Shown piece by piece: positions 43,410 to 52,181 of a stretch of 64,000 nt of DNA (its first letter is position 1; each line of letters begins with the position of its first letter). The notes beneath the pieces are model-generated. The model was not told the DNA's origin. It saw only the letters and a list, made by a program, of their open reading frames with translations, and did not search any database. Location of the stretch: assembly GCA_965242805.1 (NCBI GenBank), contig CBDETD010000002.1, positions 62,001 to 126,000 of the forward strand, given 5' to 3'. The position numbers were made by a program, and so were the translations under genes. This stretch comes from JANQEU01 sp965242805 (GTDB taxonomy: Bacteria; Bacteroidota; Bacteroidia; Cytophagales; Cyclobacteriaceae).

Positions 43410-43603
43410 AACTCGTGATCAAATATAAGATCAACGGATTTCTGACCATAAGGATATATGCTAGTGGCCGAAGCTAAATCAACAAGTATAATACTACCTA
43501 ATTCTTTAAATATCTGACCTATTACTGCTTCCGAGAAGTGCATGGGTCCAGGTGTTAAGAAAACCAGAAAGTGAAATCAAAAGTCTGTTTTAATACCCGC
43601 AAT

Positions 43604-44500
43604 TCAGGCATGTGACAAAACCGGAAACATCCGGTGATTGTCTTTGAAATAGTTGGCCTTGTCCTTCAACATAAATAGCGTATCTCCTTCCTTCAATAAA
43701 CTTCTGTTAAAACCAGACCCGTTTAAAGGAGTAAATCCCAGTACTACTTTCTTTGTACTTTCGCTCGAAATGACTTGGATCAAATTATCTAATTCAACAG
43801 GTTTCTTAGAAAATACATCATTCAGGTATAATATGTCACCTTCAAAGTCGGCGATGAGGATCGTTTTGAGCTTTTCAACATAGAAAATGCTATTCTTCTT
43901 GAAAGACATGCAGTAAAACATGATCAAGGGCACATTATTCCGCATGGATATCTTTGACATTGGAATGGACGAGTTAATGGTATCTATGAGTAACGCTTTA
44001 TCATTCTCATCGTCCATATTGAGTCTTTTGAATGAAGAAGGGGTATTGTGAGTATTTACCAATTTTGAGTATTGATATTCATCTACTTTCTCGAAATTAA
44101 ATTTCGGATAGAAATCAAGTACGCTGTCATTTGCGAAGAGATATATAAAATCAGATCGGTCGCTCCAATCATTAACTACTTGTTGTAGGAGGAACTTATT
44201 AAGTCCGTTGTGGCGATATCTTTTGTCTGTCATTACAGTTCCGATCTGTATACCGGTCCTTCTCTTGTTTTCGATATCAAACTCAATTTTGTTAACAGAA
44301 ACATTTGAGATCACCTCGTTATTATGCAGCAGTGAATAGGGGATATAATTGTCGGTCCAAAATCCATTTTGGTACCATTCTTCTAAATTGAATCCGAAGA
44401 TGACTTTGGTCAGTTTGTTGAAACTTTTCCTAATGTCCGGGTCATGTTTGAAGTCTCTTGTAAACCCGTAAATCGTGTTGTTTAGTTCCAAGTGTTCCAT
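43604..44500 (-). CDS. GNAT-fold acetyltransferase, long form
   Basis: A 298-residue protein whose N-terminal half has a GNAT pattern (NNEVISNVSVNKIEFDIENKRRTGIQIGTVMTDKRYRHNGLNKFLLQQVV, with RYRHNGLNKFL as the CoA loop), then FYPKFNFEKVDEY. The C-terminal half looks like a diverged second GNAT or sterol-carrier-like part. This layout is known from Eis-like and other two-part acetyltransferases. It starts five bases after the hydrolase gene upstream, so both are on one transcript. Confidence 0.72.
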   Translation of the reverse strand: MEHLELNNTIYGFTRDFKHDPDIRKSFNKLTKVIFGFNLEEWYQNGFWTDNYIPYSLLHNNEVISNVSVNKIEFDIENKRRTGIQIGTVMTDKRYRHNGLNKFLLQQVVNDWSDRSDFIYLFANDSVLDFYPKFNFEKVDEYQYSKLVNTHNTPSSFKRLNMDDENDKALLIDTINSSIPMSKISMRNNVPLIMFYCMSFKKNSIFYVEKLKTILIADFEGDILYLNDVFSKKPVELDNLIQVISSESTKKVVLGFTPLNGSGFNRSLLKEGDTLFMLKDKANYFKDNHRMFPVLSHA

Positions 44501-44505
44501 GAACT

Positions 44506-45561
44506 TTAGTCAACTAGACTTACAAAAAATTTCCACATATCCTGAAAGGCATTCAAGTCCCGGTTTTTAAATCCAAGAACGCTCACAGCGAATTCAACAG
44601 GTGCCGGATTAGGATGCGGGATATTATGTCCGCCTTTATCACTTTTCAAGATAATCAATCTGCGATCTCTTGATTTTGATCTTAAATCCGCCAGATATAA
44701 TCTACTGTTTGCGGTAATCGCACCATATTTCCCGTCACCCACATAATCCGCCCCTTCAACTATTTTATCTTCAAGTTGTGTGAATTGGATTGTATCTCCA
44801 GGAAGATCAATTCCTAAATTCTTTGCCCAAGCTGTATTGACCTTGTTCATCCTGTCATTGTAGTCGGGAAATTCTTCGATCCAGGCAATATCAGATTCAC
44901 TGTAAAAAATATAAAGCGAATTAATTACCGACTTCTCGGGAAGGAAAGGGCCCCCAACTAGTAATCCAGCACCTTTGTACTTTTTTGGATATGCTTCCAT
45001 TAACCTATATGTCATAACCGCTCCATCTGATACCCCCAGAACGAATAGATTATCATTGTCTATTTCGATACCCTTATCTACTAAATCTTTGTTCACCAAG
45101 TCAAAATATTCCAAATTGTTATGTAAAGGTTTGAAAGTTCCTGCCTCATATGAAGTCCAATCGCCCTTAAAAGCTTCCTCAGCTTTTGAAGTGGTTGGAT
45201 TCCTTGGATAGCAGTTTCCATAAACTAAAATGAATTCGTTGACGTCAGCTCTTGGTTCAAATTCTCCTTGCATTAATCCAATAGCCATTATTTCAGCATT
45301 AATAGTTCCGCCGTGAATAATTTGAATAAGAGGGTAACTTTTTGTGCTTTCATAACCATTTGGTAGATAATACAGATATCGTCTGGTTAGTGTGTCTTTA
45401 TCTATTATTTGGTTAAAAGTTCCTACTTTGAAACCCTTTTCCTTGATCACATCCCAGGTTTCGTTCATAGGAATTGTCTCTTCAGGAGGTATGGAGAATT
45501 GTTGACAAAATACGTTTGACGTGAGCAAAAGACTAAGAATGACAATCCTAAATTCTCTCAT
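44506..45561 (-). CDS. Exported esterase, PHB-depolymerase-like
   Basis: A 351-residue secreted alpha/beta hydrolase of the polyhydroxybutyrate-depolymerase/feruloyl-esterase-like (LpqC) type. The signal peptide is residues 1-19 (ending VFCQ) from ATG 45561; a start six codons earlier is possible. RRYLYYLPNGYESTKSYPLIQIIHGG, the nucleophile elbow GVSDGA and the late GGHNIPHP with the catalytic His match the family. The Ser elbow reads GVSDGA, with Asp after Ser as in many esterases. Substrate likely an ester of a plant or algal polymer, by family only. Confidence 0.78.
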   Translation of the reverse strand: MREFRIVILSLLLTSNVFCQQFSIPPEETIPMNETWDVIKEKGFKVGTFNQIIDKDTLTRRYLYYLPNGYESTKSYPLIQIIHGGTINAEIMAIGLMQGEFEPRADVNEFILVYGNCYPRNPTTSKAEEAFKGDWTSYEAGTFKPLHNNLEYFDLVNKDLVDKGIEIDNDNLFVLGVSDGAVMTYRLMEAYPKKYKGAGLLVGGPFLPEKSVINSLYIFYSESDIAWIEEFPDYNDRMNKVNTAWAKNLGIDLPGDTIQFTQLEDKIVEGADYVGDGKYGAITANSRLYLADLRSKSRDRRLIILKSDKGGHNIPHPNPAPVEFAVSVLGFKNRDLNAFQDMWKFFVSLVD

Positions 45562-45631
45562 AGTAATAGCAGGTAACAATCTAACAATGGGACGGAATGG
45601 CCTATTGCGTATATTATAGCCAGTTGCATCT

Positions 45632-46426
45632 TCACTTTCCTAGTTTTAAAATTCTTCTAGCACCTTGAATAACCAGAACGAACACAATGGATCCAATGAT
45701 TAAGTCAGGTTTATTCGATTTCAACAAGTTCACTAAAATTCCAGCTACAATTACACCCAAATTTATAATTACGTCATTGGATGTGAATATCATCGTTGCT
45801 TTCATGTGGGCTTCTTCCTTGCTTTTTGATTGTTGAAGTAAATACAGACAAATTCCATTCGCAATCAGAGCAAAGACCGAAATGACGATCATTGTTGAGA
45901 AATTTGGAAGTTCCTCTGCTCCGAAAAAACGTCTTAATACCTCTACAAAGCCAATAATAGCCAGTGTTATCTGAAAATATCCAGCAAGCTTGGCTATTCG
46001 TTTTTTACGAATTAGTGTTCCTCCAACAGCGAACAGGCTTATGCCATATACAAATGAATCTGCAAGCATGTCCAAGCTGTCCGCGACTAATCCCATTGAC
46101 TTCGAAATCAGACCAGTTGTTACTTCGACAAGGAAGAATGCAAAGTTGATAGCAAGAACAGTCCATAAAAGTTTCTTTTGGTTGGCGTTCTCTTCAAATT
46201 GAATGTGTTCAGTCTGTTCAGTTGATACTCTGGATCCACCGAGGTTAAGTTCAGAAATGGACTGTTCGATTTGATCAATATGTCCGTCATGAAAGACAGT
46301 TAGTTTTCGGTTTGGAATATCAAATTCCAGATTCGCAATTCCAGAAATGCCACCTAAATTCGTTCGGATCAGCGTTTCTTCGGAAGGGCAGTCCATTTTA
46401 GAGATTTTGAAAACTGATTTCTCCAT
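45632..46426 (-). CDS. CDF cation efflux protein with HMA-like domain
   Basis: A 264-residue cation diffusion facilitator that should export a divalent metal such as zinc, cobalt or cadmium across the inner membrane. An HMA-like domain (residues 1-70, KISKMDCPSEETLIRTNL) precedes about five to six helices; helix 2 has SLDMLADSFVYG with the metal-site Asp residues. The second metal-site helix reads FTSNDVIINLGVIVAG, where Asn and Asp replace the usual HxxxD, as in some variants. The ATG at 46426 overlaps the stop of the zinc-ribbon gene as TAATG, so translation is coupled. An ATG at 46435 is less likely. Confidence 0.85.
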   Translation of the reverse strand: MEKSVFKISKMDCPSEETLIRTNLGGISGIANLEFDIPNRKLTVFHDGHIDQIEQSISELNLGGSRVSTEQTEHIQFEENANQKKLLWTVLAINFAFFLVEVTTGLISKSMGLVADSLDMLADSFVYGISLFAVGGTLIRKKRIAKLAGYFQITLAIIGFVEVLRRFFGAEELPNFSTMIVISVFALIANGICLYLLQQSKSKEEAHMKATMIFTSNDVIINLGVIVAGILVNLLKSNKPDLIIGSIVFVLVIQGARRILKLGK

Positions 46427-46620
46427 TAACAGCAATTCTTATCCTGTTGACTGGGGGGACAGGTGACATTCTCATAGCTACAAAAAACACAACAATCTCC
46501 TACTTTTGGTTTTAATACAGTTTTACAGTTCTCACTCTCATAAATGTACATACACGAGTCAGTAGGCATTATTTCTTCCTTTCTATATCCGCAATTAGGA
46601 CATGTTAATACTGAGTTCAA
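46426..46620 (-). CDS. Small zinc-ribbon protein (GDCCVFCSY family)
   Basis: A 64-residue cytoplasmic protein with paired cysteines: CPNCGY near residue 8, then GDCCVFCSYENVTCPPSQ and a final NCC. The GDCCVFCSY sequence is a hallmark of small proteins found beside CDF transporters, so it probably binds or senses the exported metal. I placed the start at TTG 46620 (MNSVLTCPNCGY). The frame is open for 38 more codons up to 46734, but that extension lies mostly over a dispersed repeat and has no family content. It overlaps the CDF gene start. Confidence 0.75.
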   Translation of the reverse strand: MNSVLTCPNCGYRKEEIMPTDSCMYIYESENCKTVLKPKVGDCCVFCSYENVTCPPSQQDKNCC

Positions 46621-46660
46621 AACACCTTCATGATCTTTTTCTCCATTTCGGCATTGCTGA

Positions 46661-46760
46661 ACGATCCAGCTATGGGGCCATGTGGCTTCAGCTGGTAAAC
46701 TCCGATAAAGATAATGAGCCTGCTTACCGGGCACAAGCCAGGGCGACTGGCAAACAAACT
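46661..46760 (-). repeat. Leader-type ~90-base repeat, copy A
   Basis: This stretch shares long runs with copy B at 48288-48372: ACGATCCAGCTAT, then GATAAAGATAATGA, CCTGC, CCGGGCACAAGC and a GCGA-TGGCA end. Inverted segments TGGCTT (46683-46688) and AAGCCA (46735-46740), and TGGTAA with TTACCG, allow a long hairpin. On the minus strand it ends 41 bases before the TTG start of the zinc-ribbon gene. Confidence 0.6.
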
Positions 46761-46916
46761 GACAAAGAAGTAGAGGAGTAGGCTATTAGGGTGCTTACAT
46801 ATTCCAGCAATGATTCCTCATCTCAATTTGTTTAACGGAAATTATTTATTGTAAATTATAAATAGATCAATTATTTCACCGAAACCCCTGAGTCATAATC
46901 AAAGCCAAGTCGACTG

Positions 46917-47746
46917 ATGAAGAAAATACTCTTTTTAACTATTACTTTGATAGCTTTTGGTTGCGGCCCCAGTGCCAAAGAACAAGAAATTACGGAAGCA
47001 AGGGTAAATAGTATGGAATTGGAATTCTTGTCCACGAATGAATTAGAATCCAAGTCCGAATATGAGTTATACCTCATCAGGAATGAAGTTTACGCCAGGA
47101 AGGGATTCATATTTAAATCAAAAGACCTTCAGGAATATTTCAAGCCAAGGACTTGGTACAACCCACAGAACACCGTTGTTGATGATATGCTCAGCGATGC
47201 AGAAAACCAATACGTGTGGGAAATCCTGGCCATTGAAGCACGACATCGGACTCAGAAAGTCTGGATTATCAATCTGCTAGTCTCAGGAATAGTGGTCATA
47301 ATACTGTTTGGAATAATGTTGCTTAGAAGCTACGTGGTGAAAGCAAAAACCAATGAAAAGCTGATGGAATTAAATGAAGAAATAAGTGGACAGAAAGAAA
47401 CACTATTGTTCCAATCTGATAAACTAAAGCGACTGAATAAATCCTTAAATGACCTCAACGAAACACTTGAATCCAGGATAGAAGAACGGACAAAGGAACT
47501 TAACAATAAGAACCTTGAACTGGAAATCAAAAACCAGAAACTCCGAGAGTACGGTTTTAAGAATGCTCATGAACTCCGGGCACCTTTAGCGAAGCTACTG
47601 GGGTTCACCTATCTCTTTGATAAAGAGTTTTCAGAAGTAGATGAAGCTAAAAAATCGTTGAATTAATTAAGCAAAGTGCACAGGAACTGGACAAGGTACT
47701 TCGGGAAATAGCAACAATTGTCGTCGAGCAAGATCATGATCTTTAA
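46917..47746 (+). pseudogene. YARHG-domain sensor/HisKA protein with 3' frameshift
   Basis: The frame reads 249 codons to a stop at 47666: a lipobox-like signal (AFGC, residue 18), a YARHG domain (NEVYARKGFIFKSKDLQEYFKPRTWY, about 52-90), one membrane helix (about 116-138), a coiled coil, and HisKA-like GFKNAHELRAPLAKLLGFTYLFD. At the A6 run 47649-47654 the frame is lost. One extra A would let it continue as IVELIKQSAQELDKVLREIATIVV to a natural stop at 47746, completing the HisKA helix pair. No HATPase domain exists in either frame. Either the run is a sequencing error or the gene is truncated by 27 residues. Confidence 0.7.
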
Positions 47747-47823
47747 AACCAATTAGAATATCACATTCAAAGCTACGGTGTTGGCACAGTGTTCGGTCTG
47801 ATCATATAGTTACTTATGATTGT

Positions 47824-48252
47824 TTATTCAATAAGCACAAATTGCCATGATATTCCATATTTGTCTTCACACCATCCGAATTTCTTACCAAATCCATAAT
47901 CCCCTTCACCTCCATAGTTGTCAAGAGGAACCATTATCCGACCACCCTTTGAAGAAAGCTTTTCGAAGAGTGTTTGTATAACATCATTGGAATTGTCACT
48001 TATGAAAAGTGAAACAGCAGGAGTGAACGACCAAGCATGATCATAATTACTTTCAGAAACCATGTAATCGGTTCCATTTAATGTAAATACTCCATACTTA
48101 ATAAGTTCAGGTGTACCACCTGCCTCTCCTTCAGCATATTTTTCTATGCTTTTAATTTCAGAATTCGGAAATATAGATGTGTAAAAATTTATGGCTTCTT
48201 CAGCCTTACCGCATTGGTCTCCTACAAATGTGAGGAATGTTGTTATGTCCAT
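47824..48252 (-). CDS. VOC superfamily protein, PhnB-like
   Basis: A 142-residue protein of the PhnB-like branch of the vicinal-oxygen-chelate (glyoxalase/bleomycin-resistance) superfamily. ITTFLTFVGDQCGKAEEAINFYTSIFPNSEIKSIEKY and the terminal FGKKFGWCEDKYGISWQFV are close to the family consensus. It should form a dimer of beta-alpha-beta-beta-beta units; enzyme activity unknown. It sits 36 bases after repeat copy B, and a gene for a GNAT lies further upstream on the same strand. Confidence 0.88.
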   Translation of the reverse strand: MDITTFLTFVGDQCGKAEEAINFYTSIFPNSEIKSIEKYAEGEAGGTPELIKYGVFTLNGTDYMVSESNYDHAWSFTPAVSLFISDNSNDVIQTLFEKLSSKGGRIMVPLDNYGGEGDYGFGKKFGWCEDKYGISWQFVLIE

Positions 48253-48287
48253 CTTTTCGCTGTTTAATCAACAATTACTGACAACGA

Positions 48288-48372
48288 TCCAGCTATAGTG
48301 CTGTGTGCCTTTAAGCCGGTTAACCTTGATAAAGATAATGAACCTGCCTGCCGGGCACAAGCTAACGCGATG
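48288..48372 (-). repeat. Leader-type ~90-base repeat, copy B
   Basis: Second copy of the repeat at 46661-46760, with ACGATCCAGCTATAG, GATAAAGATAATGAACCTGC, CCGGGCACAAGC and GCGATGGCA in the same order. TGTGCC (near 48304) and GGGCACA (48353-48359) form part of a hairpin. On the minus strand it ends 36 bases before the start of the VOC gene, nearly the same spacing as copy A to its gene. Confidence 0.6.
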
Positions 48373-48450
48373 GCACCATGCAAGTCATTCTGGTGTGTGA
48401 ATCTGAAAATTGGGCCTGTATGCTAGTATTCTTTCCGGTTTAATTTTTCG

Positions 48451-48897
48451 CTATTTCACTTTTAATCTTTTGTAATAAAACAGTTCAGGGTCTCCCTCAT
48501 CTAATCCATTTATTTCACCTGCAAAAGAAAAACCAACCTTGCTCAATGCTTTCTGCATTTGAATATTAGAAGTATTGGTTGAAGTAAATATTTTATTCGT
48601 TTTGCATTGTTTGCATATAAGATCAAATGCCTGACCACCTATTCCTTTCCCTCTATATTTTTTCTCAATAATTATGAGTTCTATCCATCCTTGGTTAAAG
48701 AAACGGTAATTGAATATGACAAAACCTACTGCTCTGTCATTTGCCAGGATAACAAAACATTCATTATCCAATATTGCTTCAGTTATCCTTGCTTCTCGCT
48801 TTAGTTCGATATGTTCGCCTTTATCAAGGCTGTAATCAAAGTCAATTACTAATGTTTTGTCTTTTATTGTTGCCTTCCTTAAACTGATATTTTCCAT
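48451..48897 (-). CDS. GNAT N-acetyltransferase, small
   Basis: A 148-residue single-domain GNAT. YRFFNQGWIELIIIEKKYRGKGIGGQAFDLI supplies the beta4 strand and the CoA loop KYRGKGIGG, and NTSNIQMQKALSKVGFSFAG gives motif B. The length is minimal for the family. It follows the Gfo/Idh operon on the minus strand after a 65-base gap with a hairpin, and is probably a separate transcript. Substrate unknown. Confidence 0.84.
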   Translation of the reverse strand: MENISLRKATIKDKTLVIDFDYSLDKGEHIELKREARITEAILDNECFVILANDRAVGFVIFNYRFFNQGWIELIIIEKKYRGKGIGGQAFDLICKQCKTNKIFTSTNTSNIQMQKALSKVGFSFAGEINGLDEGDPELFYYKRLKVK

Positions 48898-48921
48898 ATC
48901 AATTTGTGTCTTTTCGCTCTA

Positions 48922-48952
48922 GTTATATCCGAATAATAATACGGATATTAAC
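48922..48952. repeat. Stem-loop between Gfo/Idh and GNAT genes
   Basis: GTTATATCCG (48922-48931) and CGGATATTAAC (48942-48952) are inverted arms around a 10-base AT-only loop, with one bulged T in the right arm. CGC/GCG triplets flank it. It may end the upstream operon or act as an operator for the GNAT gene; no T-tract follows. Confidence 0.45.
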
Positions 48953-48962
48953 GCGATATCAA

Positions 48963-50252
48963 TCAGAAGTCCATGTAATCCCAATCACCCCTGTAAGCAC
49001 GACCTAACAACATATTCGCCCCGGGATCATTGACGAATTGTTCTTTCTTTGGATCCCACTCCAGGGGTCTTTGCAGATCATAGGCAATGTTCGCCACGTT
49101 ACAGATCGTCGATGTTCGATGCCCAATCTCCGCATCGCAAATGGGTCGCTTTCGACTTCGGATGGCATTCAACCAATCCTTGTGATGGTTTTCACTTTTA
49201 TAAACGCGATTCGTATCTGAATCCTTCAAAGGTGTTGTCGCCAGGTCCTCTTTAGGATACGTCTTAAGGTAATTGCGACTGACTTCGAGTACGCCTTCCG
49301 AACCTATAAACTGGATCTCATTGTTATTTTCACCCCACTTTCCATGAGTCACGCTAATGCCATTTTCATATTCATATTTCAAACCAAAGTCCATCGGATC
49401 TTCGGGGGGTAGAAACTTTACTGGCCCCGATCCATCCATGCCCAGGGCCCATTGCACGATGTCAAACATATGGGCTCCCCAATCAGCCACCATGCCACCA
49501 CCATAGGGTTTGTAATCTCTCCATTTTGCCCATCGGGTGTCTTCCATTGGGCAGGCAAGATCAAAGTGATAGTCCCGGTAAGGGGCCGGTCCGATCCAAG
49601 CATTCCAGTCAATATTATCCGGAGTTTCCTGAGAAGGAAGATCGCACTCTTTGTCAGGGGGGCCCACAGCAACATTGATTTCCTTGATATCACCGATATA
49701 ACCATTCCGGATCAGCTCGACCCCATGTCGAAAGTCATCCCAGGAACGTTGCATACTTCCTGTCTGAAAGACTACCTTATACTTTTCGGCAGACTCAACC
49801 ATTGCCCGACCTTCAGCAACGCTGCTTGCTAATGGTTTTTCACAATAGATGTCCTTACCTGCTTTCGCAGCGTCGACGGACATTTGTGCATGCCAGTGAT
49901 CGGGAGTGGATATTACGACTGCATCTATGTCAGTTTGATCCAATAGATCCCGATATGACCTGAATTCCTTCAGGGTGGCTGTTTTCCCCTGGTTCTCTAA
50001 CAATGCCTTTTGAAATTCTCCACTGAAAAAAGTCATTTTCCGGGCATCAATTTCGGAAACCGCTGCAATCTCAACCTCATCGTATTTTGTGAAGGCCTTC
50101 ATCAAACCACGTCCCTGTCTTCCTGCTCCTATAAAACCGACACGGATCCGGTCACTGGGTGCTGTAGGGGAGAATCCCAGTACTCCACCTGGCACAATGG
50201 CAAATGCTGCTGTCGCAGTAGATGTGTTTCTAAGGAATGTTCGTCTTTTCAT
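48963..50252 (-). CDS. Exported Gfo/Idh/MocA-family oxidoreductase
   Basis: A 429-residue NAD(P)-dependent dehydrogenase of the Gfo/Idh/MocA family with a twin-arginine-type leader (MKRRTFLRNTSTATAAF). The Rossmann motif is GFIGAGRQGRG (about 39-49) and the family lysine signature is YCEKPLASS. GGGMVADWGAHMFDIVQWALG and a RAYRGDWDYMDF end are typical of the Bacteroidota periplasmic sugar-acid or sugar oxidoreductases. It is the last gene of the SDR-ROK-Gfo/Idh operon, 21 bases after the ROK gene, so it most likely handles a sugar derived from a glycan. Confidence 0.92.
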   Translation of the reverse strand: MKRRTFLRNTSTATAAFAIVPGGVLGFSPTAPSDRIRVGFIGAGRQGRGLMKAFTKYDEVEIAAVSEIDARKMTFFSGEFQKALLENQGKTATLKEFRSYRDLLDQTDIDAVVISTPDHWHAQMSVDAAKAGKDIYCEKPLASSVAEGRAMVESAEKYKVVFQTGSMQRSWDDFRHGVELIRNGYIGDIKEINVAVGPPDKECDLPSQETPDNIDWNAWIGPAPYRDYHFDLACPMEDTRWAKWRDYKPYGGGMVADWGAHMFDIVQWALGMDGSGPVKFLPPEDPMDFGLKYEYENGISVTHGKWGENNNEIQFIGSEGVLEVSRNYLKTYPKEDLATTPLKDSDTNRVYKSENHHKDWLNAIRSRKRPICDAEIGHRTSTICNVANIAYDLQRPLEWDPKKEQFVNDPGANMLLGRAYRGDWDYMDF

Positions 50253-50273
50253 GATTCACAAGGTAACATATTA

Positions 50274-51191
50274 CTATAATCGATCCTTTATTTTTTCCCA
50301 AAACCAATCTTCAAATAGTCTGGCGCTTCCAATCAATGCCGCGTCCTCCATCTGGACGGAAGCTTTGACTTCTATATTTATATTCTCATCGGTGAGGTGT
50401 TTCTTCAAGCTCGCACCAAACAGGTCAATAGCACCGGATATGTTTCCTCCGATCACCAGGATCTCTGCAGGAAACTTTCTTAACCAGGGAGTAAGGAATT
50501 CTCCCAGATTGCCTCCAAAGCTCTCAAACACCGCGACTACCGTATCGTCTTTGCGGGCTTTTTCAGCAATCTCTTTAACACCTGATAATCGATTCCCAAA
50601 CCGGCTTTCATATTCTTTTATGAACCACCTTGTGGAAAAATACTCATCTGCGATCCCGTCATGGAAGGGGATGTCCCAAAAAAAACCATTATTTGGTACA
50701 TCCTCACGATCTGTGATCGGTAGCCCTGATTCAATAAATGTTGAACCAAATCCCGTACCCAGAGTAATTACAAGCGATCGGTCATGACCCTTGGCTTCGC
50801 CAAACCAGGAAACACCTACACCAAAGGACGTAGCGTCGTTAAGGAATCTAAGTTCTAACCCGGAACACTCCAGGTAGGGTGGTAGTTCATTCCGAAGATT
50901 TAGATCGTATAGCCGTTCGAACTTCTCATTGCTACCTTTGAATAGTGCAATTCCCGTTTTGTAGTCAAAAGGACCAGGCATTGCAAAACCAACACCCTTG
51001 ATTTCGGATGGATCGAAGTACCTGAGTGTTTTATTAAGTGCTGTTGCCCAGGAAGTAAAGATCTGCTCTTTGGATCCTGAAGGATCCACCTTTTCGTTAT
51101 TTTTCGAGTCATTGATAATACGGGAGCTTTCCAGGTCGATACCAGCACACAATATATGGCTGCCACCTATATCGACACCAATTGAAATCAT
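50274..51191 (-). CDS. ROK family sugar kinase-like protein
   Basis: A 305-residue ROK-family protein of the ASKHA fold, likely a sugar kinase. The N-terminal phosphate-binding strand ISIGVDIGGSHILCAGID and the LVITLGTGFGSTFIESG phosphate-2 region are evident, with LRFLNDATSFGVGVSWFG in between. No helix-turn-helix precedes it, so it is not a NagC-type repressor. The short zinc-binding CxCGxxGC motif of many ROK kinases is absent. It sits between the SDR (29 bases upstream) and the Gfo/Idh gene. Substrate unknown, presumably an aldohexose or sugar-acid intermediate. Confidence 0.84.
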   Translation of the reverse strand: MISIGVDIGGSHILCAGIDLESSRIINDSKNNEKVDPSGSKEQIFTSWATALNKTLRYFDPSEIKGVGFAMPGPFDYKTGIALFKGSNEKFERLYDLNLRNELPPYLECSGLELRFLNDATSFGVGVSWFGEAKGHDRSLVITLGTGFGSTFIESGLPITDREDVPNNGFFWDIPFHDGIADEYFSTRWFIKEYESRFGNRLSGVKEIAEKARKDDTVVAVFESFGGNLGEFLTPWLRKFPAEILVIGGNISGAIDLFGASLKKHLTDENINIEVKASVQMEDAALIGSARLFEDWFWEKIKDRL

Positions 51192-51220
51192 GATCCTACA
51201 GGCATTGATCTTAAATCATA

Positions 51221-51991
51221 TCATTCATCACGTTTACTTCCGCCTACGACAATACCCAGTCCTCCATCGATCCGAATGGCCTGACCGGTAATAAATCCAG
51301 CTTTATCACTAGCTACGAATACAATGAGTTCCGCGACTTCTTCAGGTGTACCGATCCGTTTAGTAAGATGCATGTCATGGCATTCCTGCAGCACCTCCTG
51401 GGGGTTGGGTGATTCCTGAATAGCATTTTGAAGCATTGGGGTATCCACCGTACCCGGACAAATAGCCACACACCTGATATTTGGAGCATAATCAACAGCA
51501 ATACTTCGTGTTAATCCCAGGAGTGCCGTTTTGGATGTTGTATAAGCTGCCACTTTGTTCTGAGAGATGAATGCCTGGACACTTGACACATTCACGATCA
51601 CTCCCTTTCCGATCTTTTGCATACTGGGAATTGCAGCTCTGGCACAAAGAAAATGACCTTTGAGGTTGATATTCATGGTTTTATCCCAAATGTCATCTGT
51701 TGTTTCCGTGACGGTCCCGTAAATATTGACCCCTGCGTTGTTTACAAGGACATTCACGTCGCCGTGCTCGTCCAAAAGCGCTTTAAAGGCATTATCCACT
51801 TCCCTGGATGACGAAATGTCACATGGAAAAAAATGAGCATTAGCCCCAATTTTCGATTCCAGTGCGGTTCCGGCTTGATTGTCTGTATCCAGAATGGACA
51901 CTTTGTAACCTTCTCTTGCAAAGAGCCTGGAGCAATATTCTCCGATTCCTTTCGCTCCACCTGTGACTACAACATGTTTGCGTCTGGCCAT
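51221..51991 (-). CDS. Classical short-chain dehydrogenase/reductase
   Basis: A 256-residue classical SDR with TGGAKGIGEYC (10-20), NNAGVN, catalytic Ser in VNVSSVQAF and YxxxK in YTTSKTALLG. The family interconverts alcohol and ketone groups with NAD(P). In this setting a role such as hexuronate/ketose reduction (KduD- or UxuB-like) is plausible, because the gene shares an operon with a ROK kinase-like protein and is divergent from a mannonate-dehydratase-like gene. It is the first gene of the minus-strand operon. Confidence 0.9.
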   Translation of the reverse strand: MARRKHVVVTGGAKGIGEYCSRLFAREGYKVSILDTDNQAGTALESKIGANAHFFPCDISSSREVDNAFKALLDEHGDVNVLVNNAGVNIYGTVTETTDDIWDKTMNINLKGHFLCARAAIPSMQKIGKGVIVNVSSVQAFISQNKVAAYTTSKTALLGLTRSIAVDYAPNIRCVAICPGTVDTPMLQNAIQESPNPQEVLQECHDMHLTKRIGTPEEVAELIVFVASDKAGFITGQAIRIDGGLGIVVGGSKRDE

Positions 51992-52056
51992 ATGCTATAT
52001 ATTGAAATCCACCAATAAGACTACAAGCAACCTGTAAAATTGGATGCCTATTCTTA

Positions 52057-52074
52057 TTGAATATAGTCATTCAA
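52057..52074. promoter_or_regulatory. Short inverted repeat in the divergent promoter region
   Basis: TTGAAT (52057-52062) and ATTCAA (52069-52074) are inverted around a 6-base centre in the region between the divergent SDR and mannonate-dehydratase-like genes. It is too short to call on its own. Confidence 0.25.
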
Positions 52075-52181
52075 AATAGACTACCGCTTGTATTACTTTT
52101 ATGTATTTAAGCTAGTCGAAGCAATCAAGATTATCAAGGAAATTGATCGTAAAAGCGGTCATTCGAGTAACTATATTGACA

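Noticed and set aside
46661..48372. Canonical integron attC sites
   Set aside because: The repeat pair is cassette-like in position, but the core RYYYAAC/GTTRRRY order is not seen in either orientation and no integrase gene is present. Kept only as one hypothesis.
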